From contig NZ_RDTE01000003.1 of the NCBI RefSeq assembly GCF_004125265.1, positions 5,084,001-5,148,000 on the forward strand: a stretch of 64,000 nucleotides of DNA. The letters are read 5' to 3'. The notes beneath the pieces are model-generated. The model worked only from the letters and a program-made list of their open reading frames with translations, was not told the DNA's origin and did no database searches. The translations under genes were made by a program, and so were the position numbers. This stretch comes from Streptomyces lydicus (lineage in GTDB: Bacteria > Actinomycetota > Actinomycetes > Streptomycetales > Streptomycetaceae). This document shows positions 26,371 to 34,137 of this stretch, piece by piece (positions within the stretch are counted from its first letter, which is position 1; every line of letters begins with the position of its first letter).

Positions 26371-27944
26371 TGAGCACGGTGACCTCTCTGGTCCAGTCCG
26401 TCGACTGGCTCGCCCTCGCGCCGCCCACCCTCGCCGCGGCCGTCGCCCTGGTGATCCTCGTCGCCGACCTCTTCCTCCCGGCGGCTCGCAAGCCGCTGCT
26501 GGGGTGGATCGCGACGGCGGGCCTCGCGCTCGCCGCGCTGTCCCTGCTGCCCCTCCTGGACGGCGGCCGCCGCACCTTCTGTCTGCCCGCCCACCCTGAC
26601 GTGTGCAGCTATGCGGCCGACCCGTTCGCCCTGGTCATCCAGTTCCTGGTGCTCGGCGGGGCGCTGCTGACCGCCCTGCTGTCCATCGACACCGTCCGGG
26701 ACCAGGACCTGCCCGCCGGCGAGTACTGGTTCCTGCTGCTCTCCTCGGCGGCCGGCGCCGCCCTGCTGCCCGCCTCCCGCGACCTCGCCACCCTGGTCAT
26801 CGCCCTCGAAGTCGCCTCCCTGCCCGCCTTCGCGCTGGTCGGGCTCCGGCGCGGCGACCGGCTCTCCTCCGAGGCCGCGCTCAAGTTCTTCCTGTCGTCG
26901 GTGGCCGCCACCGCCGTGATGCTGCTCGGCGTGAGCTTCCTCTACGCGGCCACCGGCAGCCTCCACCTCTCCCAGGTGGCCCACGCGCTGACCGCCCTGC
27001 CCGACCCGCGACTGGCCACCCTGGCGAGCGCCGGCGCCGCCCTCACCCTGGTCGGCTTCGCCTTCAAGACGGCCGCCGCCCCGTTCCACTTCTGGGTGCC
27101 GGACACCTATGTCGGCGCGCCGCTGCCCATCGCCGGCTACCTCTCCGTGGTGGGCAAGGCCGTCGGCTTCTCCGGCCTGATCCTCGTCACCGTCCAGGGC
27201 TTCCCCTCGTACGCGAACGTCTGGGGCCCGGCACTGGCCGTCCTCGCCGCGCTCACCATGACCGTCGGCAACGTCGCGGCCCTGCGCCAGGACCCCCGCC
27301 GCGCGCACAGCGCCGTACGCCTGCTCGCCTGGTCCTCGGTCGGCCAGGCCGGCTACCTCCTGGTCCCGATCGCGGCGGCGGGCTACGCCCACGACCCGGG
27401 GCACGCCATCGGCTCCACCGTGGCCTACGCCCTGATGTACGCGGCCGTGAACCTCGGCGCCTTCGCCGTCGCCGCCCTGGTGGCCCGTACGAGCCCCGCG
27501 AACCGCATCACCGACTACCGGGGCCTGTACCACCAGCGGCCCGTAGTGGCGCTCGCCCTCGGCTTCTTCCTGCTCTGCCTCGCCGGACTGCCGCCCGGCA
27601 TCATCGGCCTGTTCGCCAAGGTCACGGTCTTCTCCGCGGCCGTCGACGCGGGGCTGGCCTGGCTCGCCGTGATCATGGCCGTCAATGTCGTGATCGCGCT
27701 CTACTACTACCTGCAGTGGACCACGGTCCTCTTCCGGGGAGCCGGAGAGACGGAGGCCACCGGGGAGCCGGAGACCACCGCGGAGGCCGCAGGGGCCGTG
27801 ATCCCCGCCCCCGCGGGCCACCCGGCCGGCGCCGCGATCCCGGCCCCCCTGGCCACCGCCATCGCGCTCGCCGCCGTCCTCGGCATCGCCCTCTCCGGCG
27901 CCCCGCAGCTCGTCCTGCGCTTCGCCTCCGGGGCGCTGCTCTAA
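26370..27944 (+). CDS. nuoN: NADH-quinone oxidoreductase subunit N homologue
   Basis: Antiporter-like subunit of 524 residues, last gene of the cluster. I chose the ATG at 26370, which shares its A with the nuoM stop; an adjacent GTG at 26367 is equally spaced from GGAGG (26356-26360). ALEVASLPAFALVG and GFAFKTAAAPFHFWVPDTY hold the conserved helix-5 glutamate and the lysine of the half-channel. A short Glu/Thr/Pro-rich insertion precedes the final helix. A hairpin follows 15 bases after the stop. Confidence 0.95.
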   Translation: MSTVTSLVQSVDWLALAPPTLAAAVALVILVADLFLPAARKPLLGWIATAGLALAALSLLPLLDGGRRTFCLPAHPDVCSYAADPFALVIQFLVLGGALLTALLSIDTVRDQDLPAGEYWFLLLSSAAGAALLPASRDLATLVIALEVASLPAFALVGLRRGDRLSSEAALKFFLSSVAATAVMLLGVSFLYAATGSLHLSQVAHALTALPDPRLATLASAGAALTLVGFAFKTAAAPFHFWVPDTYVGAPLPIAGYLSVVGKAVGFSGLILVTVQGFPSYANVWGPALAVLAALTMTVGNVAALRQDPRRAHSAVRLLAWSSVGQAGYLLVPIAAAGYAHDPGHAIGSTVAYALMYAAVNLGAFAVAALVARTSPANRITDYRGLYHQRPVVALALGFFLLCLAGLPPGIIGLFAKVTVFSAAVDAGLAWLAVIMAVNVVIALYYYLQWTTVLFRGAGETEATGEPETTAEAAGAVIPAPAGHPAGAAIPAPLATAIALAAVLGIALSGAPQLVLRFASGALL

Positions 27945-27958
27945 CGGCCTGCGCCGGC

Positions 27959-27979
27959 GGCCGGCCCCAACGGCCGGCC
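27959..27979 (+). terminator. Possible terminator of the nuo operon
   Basis: Arms GGCCGGCC (27959-27966 and 27972-27979) with loop CCAAC, 15 bases after the nuoN stop codon. Short, but well placed and GC-rich. Confidence 0.4.
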
Positions 27980-28181
27980 CGCCCCGCAGGAATCCGCACC
28001 GGCGGCCGCACAGTACGAACAAGGACCGGCACGGCCGGACACGGCCGGACACGGACGGCCCCATAGGGCTCCCACCGGCCTCCACCCCACCCCTACGGCG
28101 CCACGCCCCGGCGGGCGCACCCGCATGCCCTCCCCGGTGCCCCGCCGACGCACAAGGGAACCTGGCTCGTTCATCTCGCGT

Positions 28182-28209
28182 TGACCAGTGAGTAAGGGTC
28201 CACTGGTCA
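28182..28209. promoter_or_regulatory. Perfect 9-bp dyad upstream of htpX (candidate operator)
   Basis: TGACCAGTG (28182-28190), ten bases, CACTGGTCA (28201-28209). The left arm overlaps TTGACC, a good -35-like hexamer, so a repressor bound here would block a promoter reading into htpX 53 bases further on. It does not resemble the HspR (CTTGAGT-N7-ACTCAAG) site. Confidence 0.5.
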
Positions 28210-28261
28210 GTGGAGAAACGCAGTACAGGGTTCCCCTGCCGCACCGCTTGGAGGGCGTACC

Positions 28262-29122
28262 GTGCACCGCCGGCACAACGGGCTCAGGACCGCCGTACTC
28301 CTCGGGGGCCTGTCCGCCCTCATCATCGTCATCGGCAGCCTGTTCGGCCGTACGGGCCTGATCATCGCCGTCGTCGTGGCCCTGGGCACCAACGCCTACG
28401 CCTACTGGAACAGCGACAAACTGGCCCTGCGGGCGATGCGCGCCCGCCCGGTCAGCGAGTTCGAGGCGCCACAGCTCTACCGCATGGTCCGTGAGCTCTC
28501 CACCGCCGCCCGCCAGCCCATGCCGCGCCTGTACATCTCCCCGACGCAGGCCCCCAACGCCTTCGCCACCGGCCGCAACCCCCGCAACGCCGCGGTCTGC
28601 TGCACCGACGGCATCCTCCAGCTGCTCGACGAACGCGAGCTGCGCGGCGTCATCGGCCATGAGCTCAGCCATGTCTACAACCGCGACATCCTGATCTCCT
28701 CCGTCGCCGGCGCGCTGGCCTCCGTCGTGATGTTCCTCGTCAACTTCGCCTGGCTGATTCCCGTGGGCCGCTCCGACGACGACGAGGGCCCCGGCCTGCT
28801 CGGCATGCTGCTGATCATGATCCTCGGCCCGGTCGCGGCCTCGCTCATCCAGCTCGCCGTCAGCCGCTCGCGCGAGTACGAGGCCGACGCCGCGGGCGCC
28901 CAGCTCACCGGCGACCCGCTGGCCCTGGCCTCCGCGCTGCGCAAGCTGGAGACCGGAACCCGGCAGCTCCCGCTCCCGCCCGAGCCCCGACTGGAGACCG
29001 CCGGCCACATGATGATCGCCAACCCGTTCCGGGGCGGCGGCCTGTCCCGGCTCTTCTCCACCCACCCCCCGATGGACGAGCGGATCGCCCGCCTCGAAAA
29101 CATGGCGGGCCACCGCCCCTGA
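28262..29122 (+). CDS. htpX: HtpX-family zinc metalloprotease (M48)
   Basis: Membrane protease of 286 residues that degrades misfolded membrane proteins. Two N-terminal helices (about 10-29 and 31-49), zinc motif HELSH at 133-137, two further helices, and REYEADAAGA with the third zinc ligand E205; FSTHPPMDERIARL near the C-terminus is the usual ending. GTG start with GGAGGG. Transcribed alone, with a candidate operator upstream. Next to the complex I cluster, which may be coincidence. Confidence 0.95.
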   Translation: MHRRHNGLRTAVLLGGLSALIIVIGSLFGRTGLIIAVVVALGTNAYAYWNSDKLALRAMRARPVSEFEAPQLYRMVRELSTAARQPMPRLYISPTQAPNAFATGRNPRNAAVCCTDGILQLLDERELRGVIGHELSHVYNRDILISSVAGALASVVMFLVNFAWLIPVGRSDDDEGPGLLGMLLIMILGPVAASLIQLAVSRSREYEADAAGAQLTGDPLALASALRKLETGTRQLPLPPEPRLETAGHMMIANPFRGGGLSRLFSTHPPMDERIARLENMAGHRP

Positions 29123-29254
29123 CGCCCCCGCTCCCGCCGGGACCGGTGGCCGTCAGCAGGCACCCGGCGCATCATGAACGCAACGATTCGCCGGGCTCGG
29201 CGCGTCTAGCACGGCAAGTACATTCTCCGCCGTGCCCGTGGAAGGCTGCTGATC

Positions 29255-29647
29255 ATGAAGTTCATCCTCAACGTCCTCTGGCTGGTCCTCAGCGGCTTCT
29301 GGCTCGCGCTCGGCTACGTCTTCGCGGGCATCATCTGCTGCGTCCTGATCATCACCATCCCGTTCGGCATCGCGTCGTTCCGGATCGCGGGCTACGCCCT
29401 GTGGCCCTTCGGCCGGACGGCCGTCGTACGCGACGACGCCGGCGCCGGATCGGCGATCGGCAATGTCATCTGGATCATCTTCGCGGGCTGGTGGCTGGCC
29501 CTGGGCCACATCATCACCGGCATCGCCCTGTGCGTGACGATCATCGGTATCCCCTTCGGCATCGCCAACTTCAAGATGATCCCGATTTCCCTGATGCCCC
29601 TGGGCCGCGACATCGTCTCCACCGACGAGCCGTTCGCCGCCCGCTGA
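29255..29647 (+). CDS. YccF domain-containing membrane protein
   Basis: Protein of 130 residues made of two YccF (DUF307) repeats. Each holds a hydrophobic hairpin ending in TIPFGIASFRIA (first) and GIPFGIANFKM (second); four helices in all. Function is not established for the family, which is found widely in bacterial membranes. ATG with GGAAGG about 10 bases upstream. Convergent with yajQ, with a shared terminator between them. Confidence 0.9.
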   Translation: MKFILNVLWLVLSGFWLALGYVFAGIICCVLIITIPFGIASFRIAGYALWPFGRTAVVRDDAGAGSAIGNVIWIIFAGWWLALGHIITGIALCVTIIGIPFGIANFKMIPISLMPLGRDIVSTDEPFAAR

Positions 29648-29714
29648 CGGCCCGCTGAGCGCCTGCCGGCCGCGCCCCTGGGCGACCCTCGCGCCCCGCC
29701 GCCCGCTCCTCGTG

Positions 29715-29745
29715 GTGCCGCCCCGACACACCGGTGGGGCGGCAC
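29715..29745. terminator. Bidirectional terminator between yccF-like gene and yajQ
   Basis: Perfect 10-base arms GTGCCGCCCC / GGGGCGGCAC around an 11-base loop, placed between two convergent genes. Confidence 0.65.
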
Positions 29746-29791
29746 GCCGAAGCGCGCCGCCCCATCCCGTGGCACCCGAAAGCCGGGCTGC

Positions 29792-30280
29792 TTACCGGTA
29801 GTTCACGAACTGCAGGGCGAAGTCCAGGTCCTTGCCCTTGAGCAGCTGCTGCACCGCCTGCAGGTCGTCCCGGCTCTTCGAGCTGACCCGCAGCTCGTCG
29901 CCCTGCACCTGCGCCTTGACGCCCTTCGGGCCCTCATCGCGGATGATCTTGGCGACCTTCTTGGCGTTGTCCTGCGAGATCCCCTCCTCGATCGAGGCGA
30001 AGATCTTGTACTCCTTGCCCGAGGCCTGCGGCTCACCGGCGTCCAGCGCCTTCAGCGAGATCCCGCGCTTGACCAGCTTGGACTGGAAGATGTCGAGCAC
30101 GGCCTTCACCCGCTCCTCGGCGTTGGCCCGCATCTCGATCTTCTCGCCCGACCACTCGATCGACGCGCCCACGCCCTTGAAGTCGTAGCGCTGCGAGATC
30201 TCCTTGGCGGCCTGGTTGAGGGCGTTGTCGACCTCCTGCCGCTCTACCTTCGAGACGATGTCGAAACTGGAGTCGGCCAT
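29792..30280 (-). CDS. YajQ family nucleotide-binding protein
   Basis: Protein of 162 residues, the normal length for the family; some members bind cyclic di-GMP. SSFDIVSKVERQEVDNA, SQRYDFKG and the C-terminal DLDFALQFVNYR are diagnostic. Two ferredoxin-like half-domains are expected. ATG start with GAGGAGCC upstream on the minus strand. Single gene. Confidence 0.95.
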   Translation of the reverse strand: MADSSFDIVSKVERQEVDNALNQAAKEISQRYDFKGVGASIEWSGEKIEMRANAEERVKAVLDIFQSKLVKRGISLKALDAGEPQASGKEYKIFASIEEGISQDNAKKVAKIIRDEGPKGVKAQVQGDELRVSSKSRDDLQAVQQLLKGKDLDFALQFVNYR

Positions 30281-30470
30281 GTTGAGTTGGCTCCTCGTAC
30301 GTAGATCCGTCAGGGCTGCGGCCCTTCCCGGGCCCGCCTGCCAAGCCTAGCCACCCGGCCAAGATCCAGCGCTCCCGAATCGAGTGGCGAACCACCCCCA
30401 GCCATCGGGTATGGTTTACGTCGTTGCCACGGAGCACCGCCCCACAGCGGCTCTCCCGGCAGCAAACCCA

Positions 30471-30552
30471 GGCGGTGTGCCCGAGCGGCCAAAGGGAGCA
30501 GACTGTAAATCTGCCGGCTCAGCCTTCCCAGGTTCGAATCCTGGCGCCGCCA
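30471..30552 (+). tRNA. tRNA-Tyr (GTA)
   Basis: Type II tRNA of 82 bases. Acceptor GGCGGTG pairs with CGCCGCC; anticodon stem GCAGA/TCTGC with loop CTGTAAA, anticodon GTA at 30505-30507; long variable arm (CGGCTCAGCCTTC region); T arm CCAGG-TTCGAAT-CCTGG; discriminator A. No encoded CCA. TATGGT at 30410-30415 may be the -10 of its promoter. In S. coelicolor the SLP1 element is integrated in a tRNA-Tyr gene; here the gene is followed directly by a terminator. Confidence 0.97.
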
Positions 30553-30560
30553 CAGGGAAC

Positions 30561-30603
30561 AAAGGGCCCCTGGTCTGCGATCACCGCAGACCAGGGGCCC
30601 TTT
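30561..30603 (+). terminator. Strong terminator after tRNA-Tyr
   Basis: Perfect 19-base arms (30561-30579 and 30585-30603, beginning AAAGGGCCCC) around the loop ATCAC; the right arm ends in TTT. Starts eight bases beyond the tRNA. Confidence 0.85.
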
Positions 30604-30962
30604 GGCATGCGCCGTCGGGCGCGGCCGGACCGCCACCCGCCAGGTCGGTCAGCTGCCGTACGGCGGGAACCAGTCGAGGCGAAGCCGGCCGCCTGGACTT
30701 CCGGGGCGGGTGGGCTTGGTCACGGTCCGCACGCTTCCTTCGCTCGGCCGACAGGGGACCACAACAGCTGACAGGGCGCCACAACAGCCGTGGGCCGGCG
30801 CCCGCGGCGCAAGCCGCTCAGCAGCGAACACCAGCCCAGCCCAGCCCTGCCCCGCTCAGCCCAGCCCAGCCCTGCCCCGCTCAGCCCAGCCCCGCACCGG
30901 CGGGCCGGGGCGAGACGGGCCGGGACGGGCCCCGGTATGCCCTTCAGGCTCCGGCAGGCGCC
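30604..30962. other. Intergenic region with a 25-bp tandem repeat, no gene seen
   Basis: About 360 bases downstream of the tRNA-Tyr terminator with no recognisable gene, integrase or attachment-like second copy of the tRNA 3' end. The repeat at 30833-30893 is the only structure. Confidence 0.55.
30833..30893. repeat. 25-bp tandem repeat, 2.4 copies
   Basis: The unit AGCCCAGCCCAGCCCTGCCC plus CGCTC occurs at 30833-30857 and 30858-30882 without differences and is followed by the first ten bases of a third copy. Non-coding. Confidence 0.8.
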
Positions 30963-31631
30963 CTACCGCTGCGCCGCCGACACCGCCCGCACCGCGTCCA
31001 CCACCGGTACATCCCCGGCGATCAGCTCCAACGTCTTGCCGATCGTGCCCGGTTCGTCGAGGAGTGCCATCAGGGTGGCGGCGACGTCGTCGCGGGGGAC
31101 GGGGCCGCGGCCGGTCGCGTCGGCCAGTGTCACCCGGCCGGGGCCGGGGTCGTTCGTCAGCCGGCCGGGCCGCAGGATCGTCCAGTCCAGGCCGGCCCGG
31201 GACCGGATGTCCGCGTCGGCTGCGGCCTTGGCCCGCAGGTAGGCGGCGAAGACCGGTTCTGTGCCCTCCGGCGGCTCGCGGTCCGCGCCCATGGACGAGA
31301 TGACGAGGAAGCGCCGTACGCCCGCCGCCTCGGCCGCGTCCGCGAAGAGCCGGGCCGCGCCGCGGTCCACCGTCTCCTTGCGTTCGGTGCCGCTGCCCGG
31401 CCCCGCACCCGCCGCGAAGACGGCCGCGTCGGCGCCCTCCATGTGCCGGGCGACATCCTCCACCGACGCCGACTCCAGGTCGCAGACCACCGGCTCGGCG
31501 CCCGCGGCCAGCAAATCGCCGGCCTGCTCCGGCCGGCGGACGATGCCCGCGACCTCGTCCCCGCGCCCGGCGAGCAACCGCTCCAGCCGCAGCGCGATCT
31601 GACCATGTCCACCTGCGATGACAATGCGCAT
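30963..31631 (-). CDS. NAD(P)H-binding atypical SDR protein (NmrA/YwnB-like)
   Basis: Protein of 222 residues. The N-terminal MRIVIAGGHGQIA is a Rossmann nucleotide-binding loop (GGxGxxx), VISSMGAD sits where the SDR catalytic serine lies, and LDWTILRPGRL is the typical atypical-SDR strand-helix. Members act as NAD(P)H sensors, flavin/biliverdin reductase-like enzymes or redox-linked regulators; the exact role cannot be told. Single gene, 76 bases from the amidohydrolase-like gene on the same strand, so possibly its co-transcribed downstream partner. Confidence 0.85.
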   Translation of the reverse strand: MRIVIAGGHGQIALRLERLLAGRGDEVAGIVRRPEQAGDLLAAGAEPVVCDLESASVEDVARHMEGADAAVFAAGAGPGSGTERKETVDRGAARLFADAAEAAGVRRFLVISSMGADREPPEGTEPVFAAYLRAKAAADADIRSRAGLDWTILRPGRLTNDPGPGRVTLADATGRGPVPRDDVAATLMALLDEPGTIGKTLELIAGDVPVVDAVRAVSAAQR

Positions 31632-31707
31632 GATCCCGACCGTACGCCGAAGGCCCGTCGCACCGTGCGGGACCGGCCGGGGGCCGGGGGCTTCTCGCCG
31701 CCGTGGC

Positions 31708-32970
31708 TCAGCGCTGCGACTGCCGGGGCAGCTCCAGCGCCACCTCCGCCGCCGAGTCGCAGTACTCCCGCACCGCGCTGGTACGGGCGACCACCCGCCC
31801 GCGGTGGATCACGATCCGGCTGTAGGCCAGCGAGAGCACCCCGGCGATCCGCTCGCCGCGCACCGCCAGCAGTTCCGCGGGGAAGCCCGCCTCGACCCGC
31901 ACCTCGGGCAGGCCCAGCGTCGCCCGCGCCGCCGAACTCACGGTCTCGTACGCCGCATCCGGCGTGGCCTCCCCCAGGGAAGCCAGGAGATAGGCCGCCT
32001 CCAGCGGGTCGCCCCGTCCGACCGGGTTCGCCATGTCCCGCAGCGCCCCACTGCCCGCCGCCACCCGCACCCCGGCCGCCCGCAGCAGCCGTACGGGCGC
32101 CGGCCGCGACACCCGTGAGCCGTACCGCTCCAGCCCCGTGCAGTCGCCCTGCGGCAGACAGACGACGGCGACCCCGGCGGCCGCCAGCTGCTCGGCGACC
32201 CGCGCCGCCACACTCCGCGGCATCCGGGCCATCCCCGCGCACGGCCCGAGGGCGACACCAGGGCGCAGTCCGCCGGACATCGCCGCGAACCGTGCCAGCC
32301 GTGCCGGATCGTCGCCGTCGGTGTGCAGATCCACCGGGCAGCCGTGCTCCCCGGCCAGCTCCAGGACCGTTTCGACATACCCGGCCGGGTCGGGGTCGAG
32401 ATCCGGGCAGCCGCCGATGACCCCGGCGCCCATCTTCACGGCGTCCCGCAGCATCGCCAGCCCGTCCGCCCCGGCCACCCCGGTCAGCACCCGCGGCACC
32501 GCGACCGCCGCCAGGTCGGCCAGCCCGCGCAGCGACCGGCGGGCCTGCAGCACCGCCTCCAGCGAACGCAGGCCCTGTACGTCGCCGATCCGGACGTGAC
32601 TGCGCGAAGCGGTGGCGCCGTGCCCCAGCTGCAGCAGCGCGGCCTCGGTCGTCCGCCGCTGGACGTCCTCGGGGGACCCGGAGGCGGGGCCGTCGGCGTC
32701 CGCCGTCAGGGCGGTGTCGCAGTGCGCATGGGGTTCGGCGGGGGCGGGGAGCAGGAGATAGCCGGCGAGGTCGACGCGGGCGCCCTGCGGGGCGAGGCTG
32801 CCGGCCGTCCCGACGGCCTCGATGCACCCGCCGCCGAGCCGTACGTCCACCGTCCGACCGTCGGCGAGCCGGGCCCCGCACAGCACCAGCGCACCGCTGT
32901 CCGACCCGGCGTAGCGGCCGGCGCCGCCGGGCTTTCCCGGCTGGGGCTGCGGCGAACTGCTGTCGGACAT
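31708..32970 (-). CDS. Cytosine-deaminase-like amidohydrolase with lost catalytic residues
   Basis: Protein of 420 residues from ATG 32970, preceded by GAGGAGCGCG. The amidohydrolase fold is clear: EPHAHCDTAL holds the first metal pair H81/H83, GAGVIGGCPDLD and LHTDGDDP (H216) align with the E. coli cytosine deaminase blocks around GADVVG and H214. However the catalytic glutamate of HxDE is glycine (G219), the histidine after strand 6 is replaced (P243 in ALGPCAGM), and the metal/catalytic GHDD aspartates are GSG (306-308). A deaminase reaction therefore looks impossible by the known mechanism. Could be a binding protein or an enzyme with altered chemistry. Confidence 0.8.
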   Translation of the reverse strand: MSDSSSPQPQPGKPGGAGRYAGSDSGALVLCGARLADGRTVDVRLGGGCIEAVGTAGSLAPQGARVDLAGYLLLPAPAEPHAHCDTALTADADGPASGSPEDVQRRTTEAALLQLGHGATASRSHVRIGDVQGLRSLEAVLQARRSLRGLADLAAVAVPRVLTGVAGADGLAMLRDAVKMGAGVIGGCPDLDPDPAGYVETVLELAGEHGCPVDLHTDGDDPARLARFAAMSGGLRPGVALGPCAGMARMPRSVAARVAEQLAAAGVAVVCLPQGDCTGLERYGSRVSRPAPVRLLRAAGVRVAAGSGALRDMANPVGRGDPLEAAYLLASLGEATPDAAYETVSSAARATLGLPEVRVEAGFPAELLAVRGERIAGVLSLAYSRIVIHRGRVVARTSAVREYCDSAAEVALELPRQSQR

Positions 32971-33112
32971 CGCGCTCCTCGAAGCCACCGGCGTGCAAGA
33001 TCACGCAGCGTTCTTCCGAGCCTAGGGCGCTGCCGGGAGAGCTTCGCGCAGGCGCGGAATAGTCGTACCGGTGTGGTGCGCGGGGCCGTTGGGGCACGGC
33101 CCGGATACGGAT

Positions 33113-33141
33113 TTCACGTTTGGCGGCGGGCCGTGTAATGT
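33113..33141 (+). promoter_or_regulatory. Promoter of tRNA-Thr/tRNA-Met (probable)
   Basis: TTCACG (33113-33118), 17 bases, TAATGT (33136-33141), twelve bases before the mature tRNA-Thr. Good spacing and position for a vegetative sigma (HrdB-type) promoter. Confidence 0.65.
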
Positions 33142-33152
33142 CTTCATCGCTC

Positions 33153-33225
33153 GCCCCAATAGCTCAGTCGGCAGAGCGTCTCCATGGTAAGGAGAAGGTC
33201 TACGGTTCGATTCCGTATTGGGGCT
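33153..33225 (+). tRNA. tRNA-Thr (GGT)
   Basis: 73 bases: acceptor GCCCCAA/TTGGGGC, anticodon stem CTCC/GGAG with loop ATGGTAA (anticodon GGT), T arm TACGG-TTCGATT-CCGTA, discriminator T. No encoded CCA. Probably co-transcribed with the tRNA-Met 47 bases on; a short CTTCGGGCGG hairpin lies between them. Confidence 0.96.
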
Positions 33226-33272
33226 CTGATGTGTGAGGTACCTCGCCTTCGGGCGGGGGACTCTTACATCAC

Positions 33273-33345
33273 AGCGGTGTAGCTCAGTCGGTAGAGCAAG
33301 CGGCTCATAATCGCTGTGTCACCGGTTCAAGTCCGGTCACCGCTA
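33273..33345 (+). tRNA. tRNA-Met (CAT), elongator type
   Basis: 73 bases: acceptor AGCGGTG/CACCGCT with a normal first base pair (A-T), so not an initiator tRNA; anticodon CAT at 33306-33308; T arm ACCGG-TTCAAGT-CCGGT; discriminator A. A CAT anticodon could also belong to a lysidine-modified tRNA-Ile, but the position before rpmG matches the elongator tRNA-Met of other actinobacteria. Confidence 0.93.
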
Positions 33346-33434
33346 CTGACAGTAGCCGATTGTGGGGTCGGTCCTCCGATCGGCTACTCTTTTATGCGTT
33401 AATCCGACCACCCGTCCGTCCAAGGAGCACTCAC

Positions 33435-33599
33435 GTGGCTGCCACCGACGTCCGCCCGAAGATCACGCTGGCCTGCGTGGAGTGCAAGGAGCGGAACTAC
33501 ATCACCAAGAAGAACCGGCGTAACGACCCGGACCGTCTTGAGATGAAGAAGCACTGCCCCCGTTGCAACTCGCACACCGCGCACCGCGAGACGCGATAA
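33435..33599 (+). CDS. rpmG: 50S ribosomal protein L33
   Basis: L33 of 54 residues, GTG start with AAGGAG upstream. The pairs CVEC and CPRC make this the zinc-binding (C+) form. ERNYITKKNRRNDPDRLE is the conserved centre. Streptomyces also carry zinc-free L33 copies elsewhere that replace it under zinc starvation (family knowledge). Closely follows tRNA-Met and ends at a strong terminator. Confidence 0.97.
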   Translation: MAATDVRPKITLACVECKERNYITKKNRRNDPDRLEMKKHCPRCNSHTAHRETR

Positions 33600-33610
33600 C
33601 ACAGGCTCGT

Positions 33611-33648
33611 CCGTGAGGCCGTCCCCATTCGTGGGGGCGGCCTCACGG
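33611..33648 (+). terminator. Terminator after rpmG
   Basis: Sixteen-base-pair hairpin (left arm CCGTGAGGCCGTCCCC, one G-T pair) with loop ATTCGT, twelve bases after the rpmG stop. Confidence 0.8.
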
Positions 33649-33683
33649 CGTTGTCACCATCAGTACAGGGAGGTTGCGAGCCC

Positions 33684-34136
33684 ATGGCGCTCGACCAGTC
33701 TTTTGTCGGACGCACGTACCCGCCCACCGACCCGTACGAGGTCGGCCGGGAAAAGATCCGCGAATTCGCCGAGGCGATCGGCGACACCAATCCCGCCTAC
33801 ACGGATGCCGAAGCCGCCAAGGCGCTCGGGTACTCCGATGTGATCGCGCCGCCGACTTTTGTGTTCGCGATCACTTTCCAGGCCGCGGGTCAGGTCATCG
33901 AGGATCCGCAACTGGGTCTGGACTACAGCCGGGTGGTGCACGGCGACCAGAAGTTCGCCTACACCCGGCCGGTACGCAGCGGGGACCGGCTGAGCGTCAC
34001 CTCCACCATCGAGGCCATCAAGTCCATGGCGGGCAACGACATCATCGACATCCGCGGTGAGGTGCACGACGAGGCGGGCGAACACGTCGTGACCGCCATC
34101 ACCAAGCTGGTGGCCCGCGCCGCGAAGGAGGCCTGA
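33684..34136 (+). CDS. MaoC-like dehydratase subunit, HadA/HadC type
   Basis: Protein of 150 residues from ATG 33684 (GGGAGG upstream). It is a single hot-dog domain related to the N-terminal half of MaoC/FAS1-type dehydratases and to HadA/HadC of the mycobacterial fatty acid elongation dehydratase. FAEAIGDTNPAYTD corresponds to the family's first helix and APPTFVFAITF to the following strand, but the catalytic D-x4-H dyad of hydratase 2 is not evident, as expected for the non-catalytic partner subunit. Followed one base after its stop by the HadB-like gene. Confidence 0.9.
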   Translation: MALDQSFVGRTYPPTDPYEVGREKIREFAEAIGDTNPAYTDAEAAKALGYSDVIAPPTFVFAITFQAAGQVIEDPQLGLDYSRVVHGDQKFAYTRPVRSGDRLSVTSTIEAIKSMAGNDIIDIRGEVHDEAGEHVVTAITKLVARAAKEA

Positions 34137-34137
34137 G

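Larger units (their letters stand above)
27945..28261. other. Intergenic region between nuoN and htpX
   Basis: No gene. It contains the hairpin at 27959-27979, a run of GGACACGGCC repeats near 28030-28050, and at 28182-28209 the dyad described separately. The ribosome binding site for htpX (GGAGGG) is at about 28251. Confidence 0.6.

Noticed and set aside
32941..33152. Mobile element next to tRNA-Thr/tRNA-Met
   Set aside because: No integrase, transposase or repeated tRNA end is visible.
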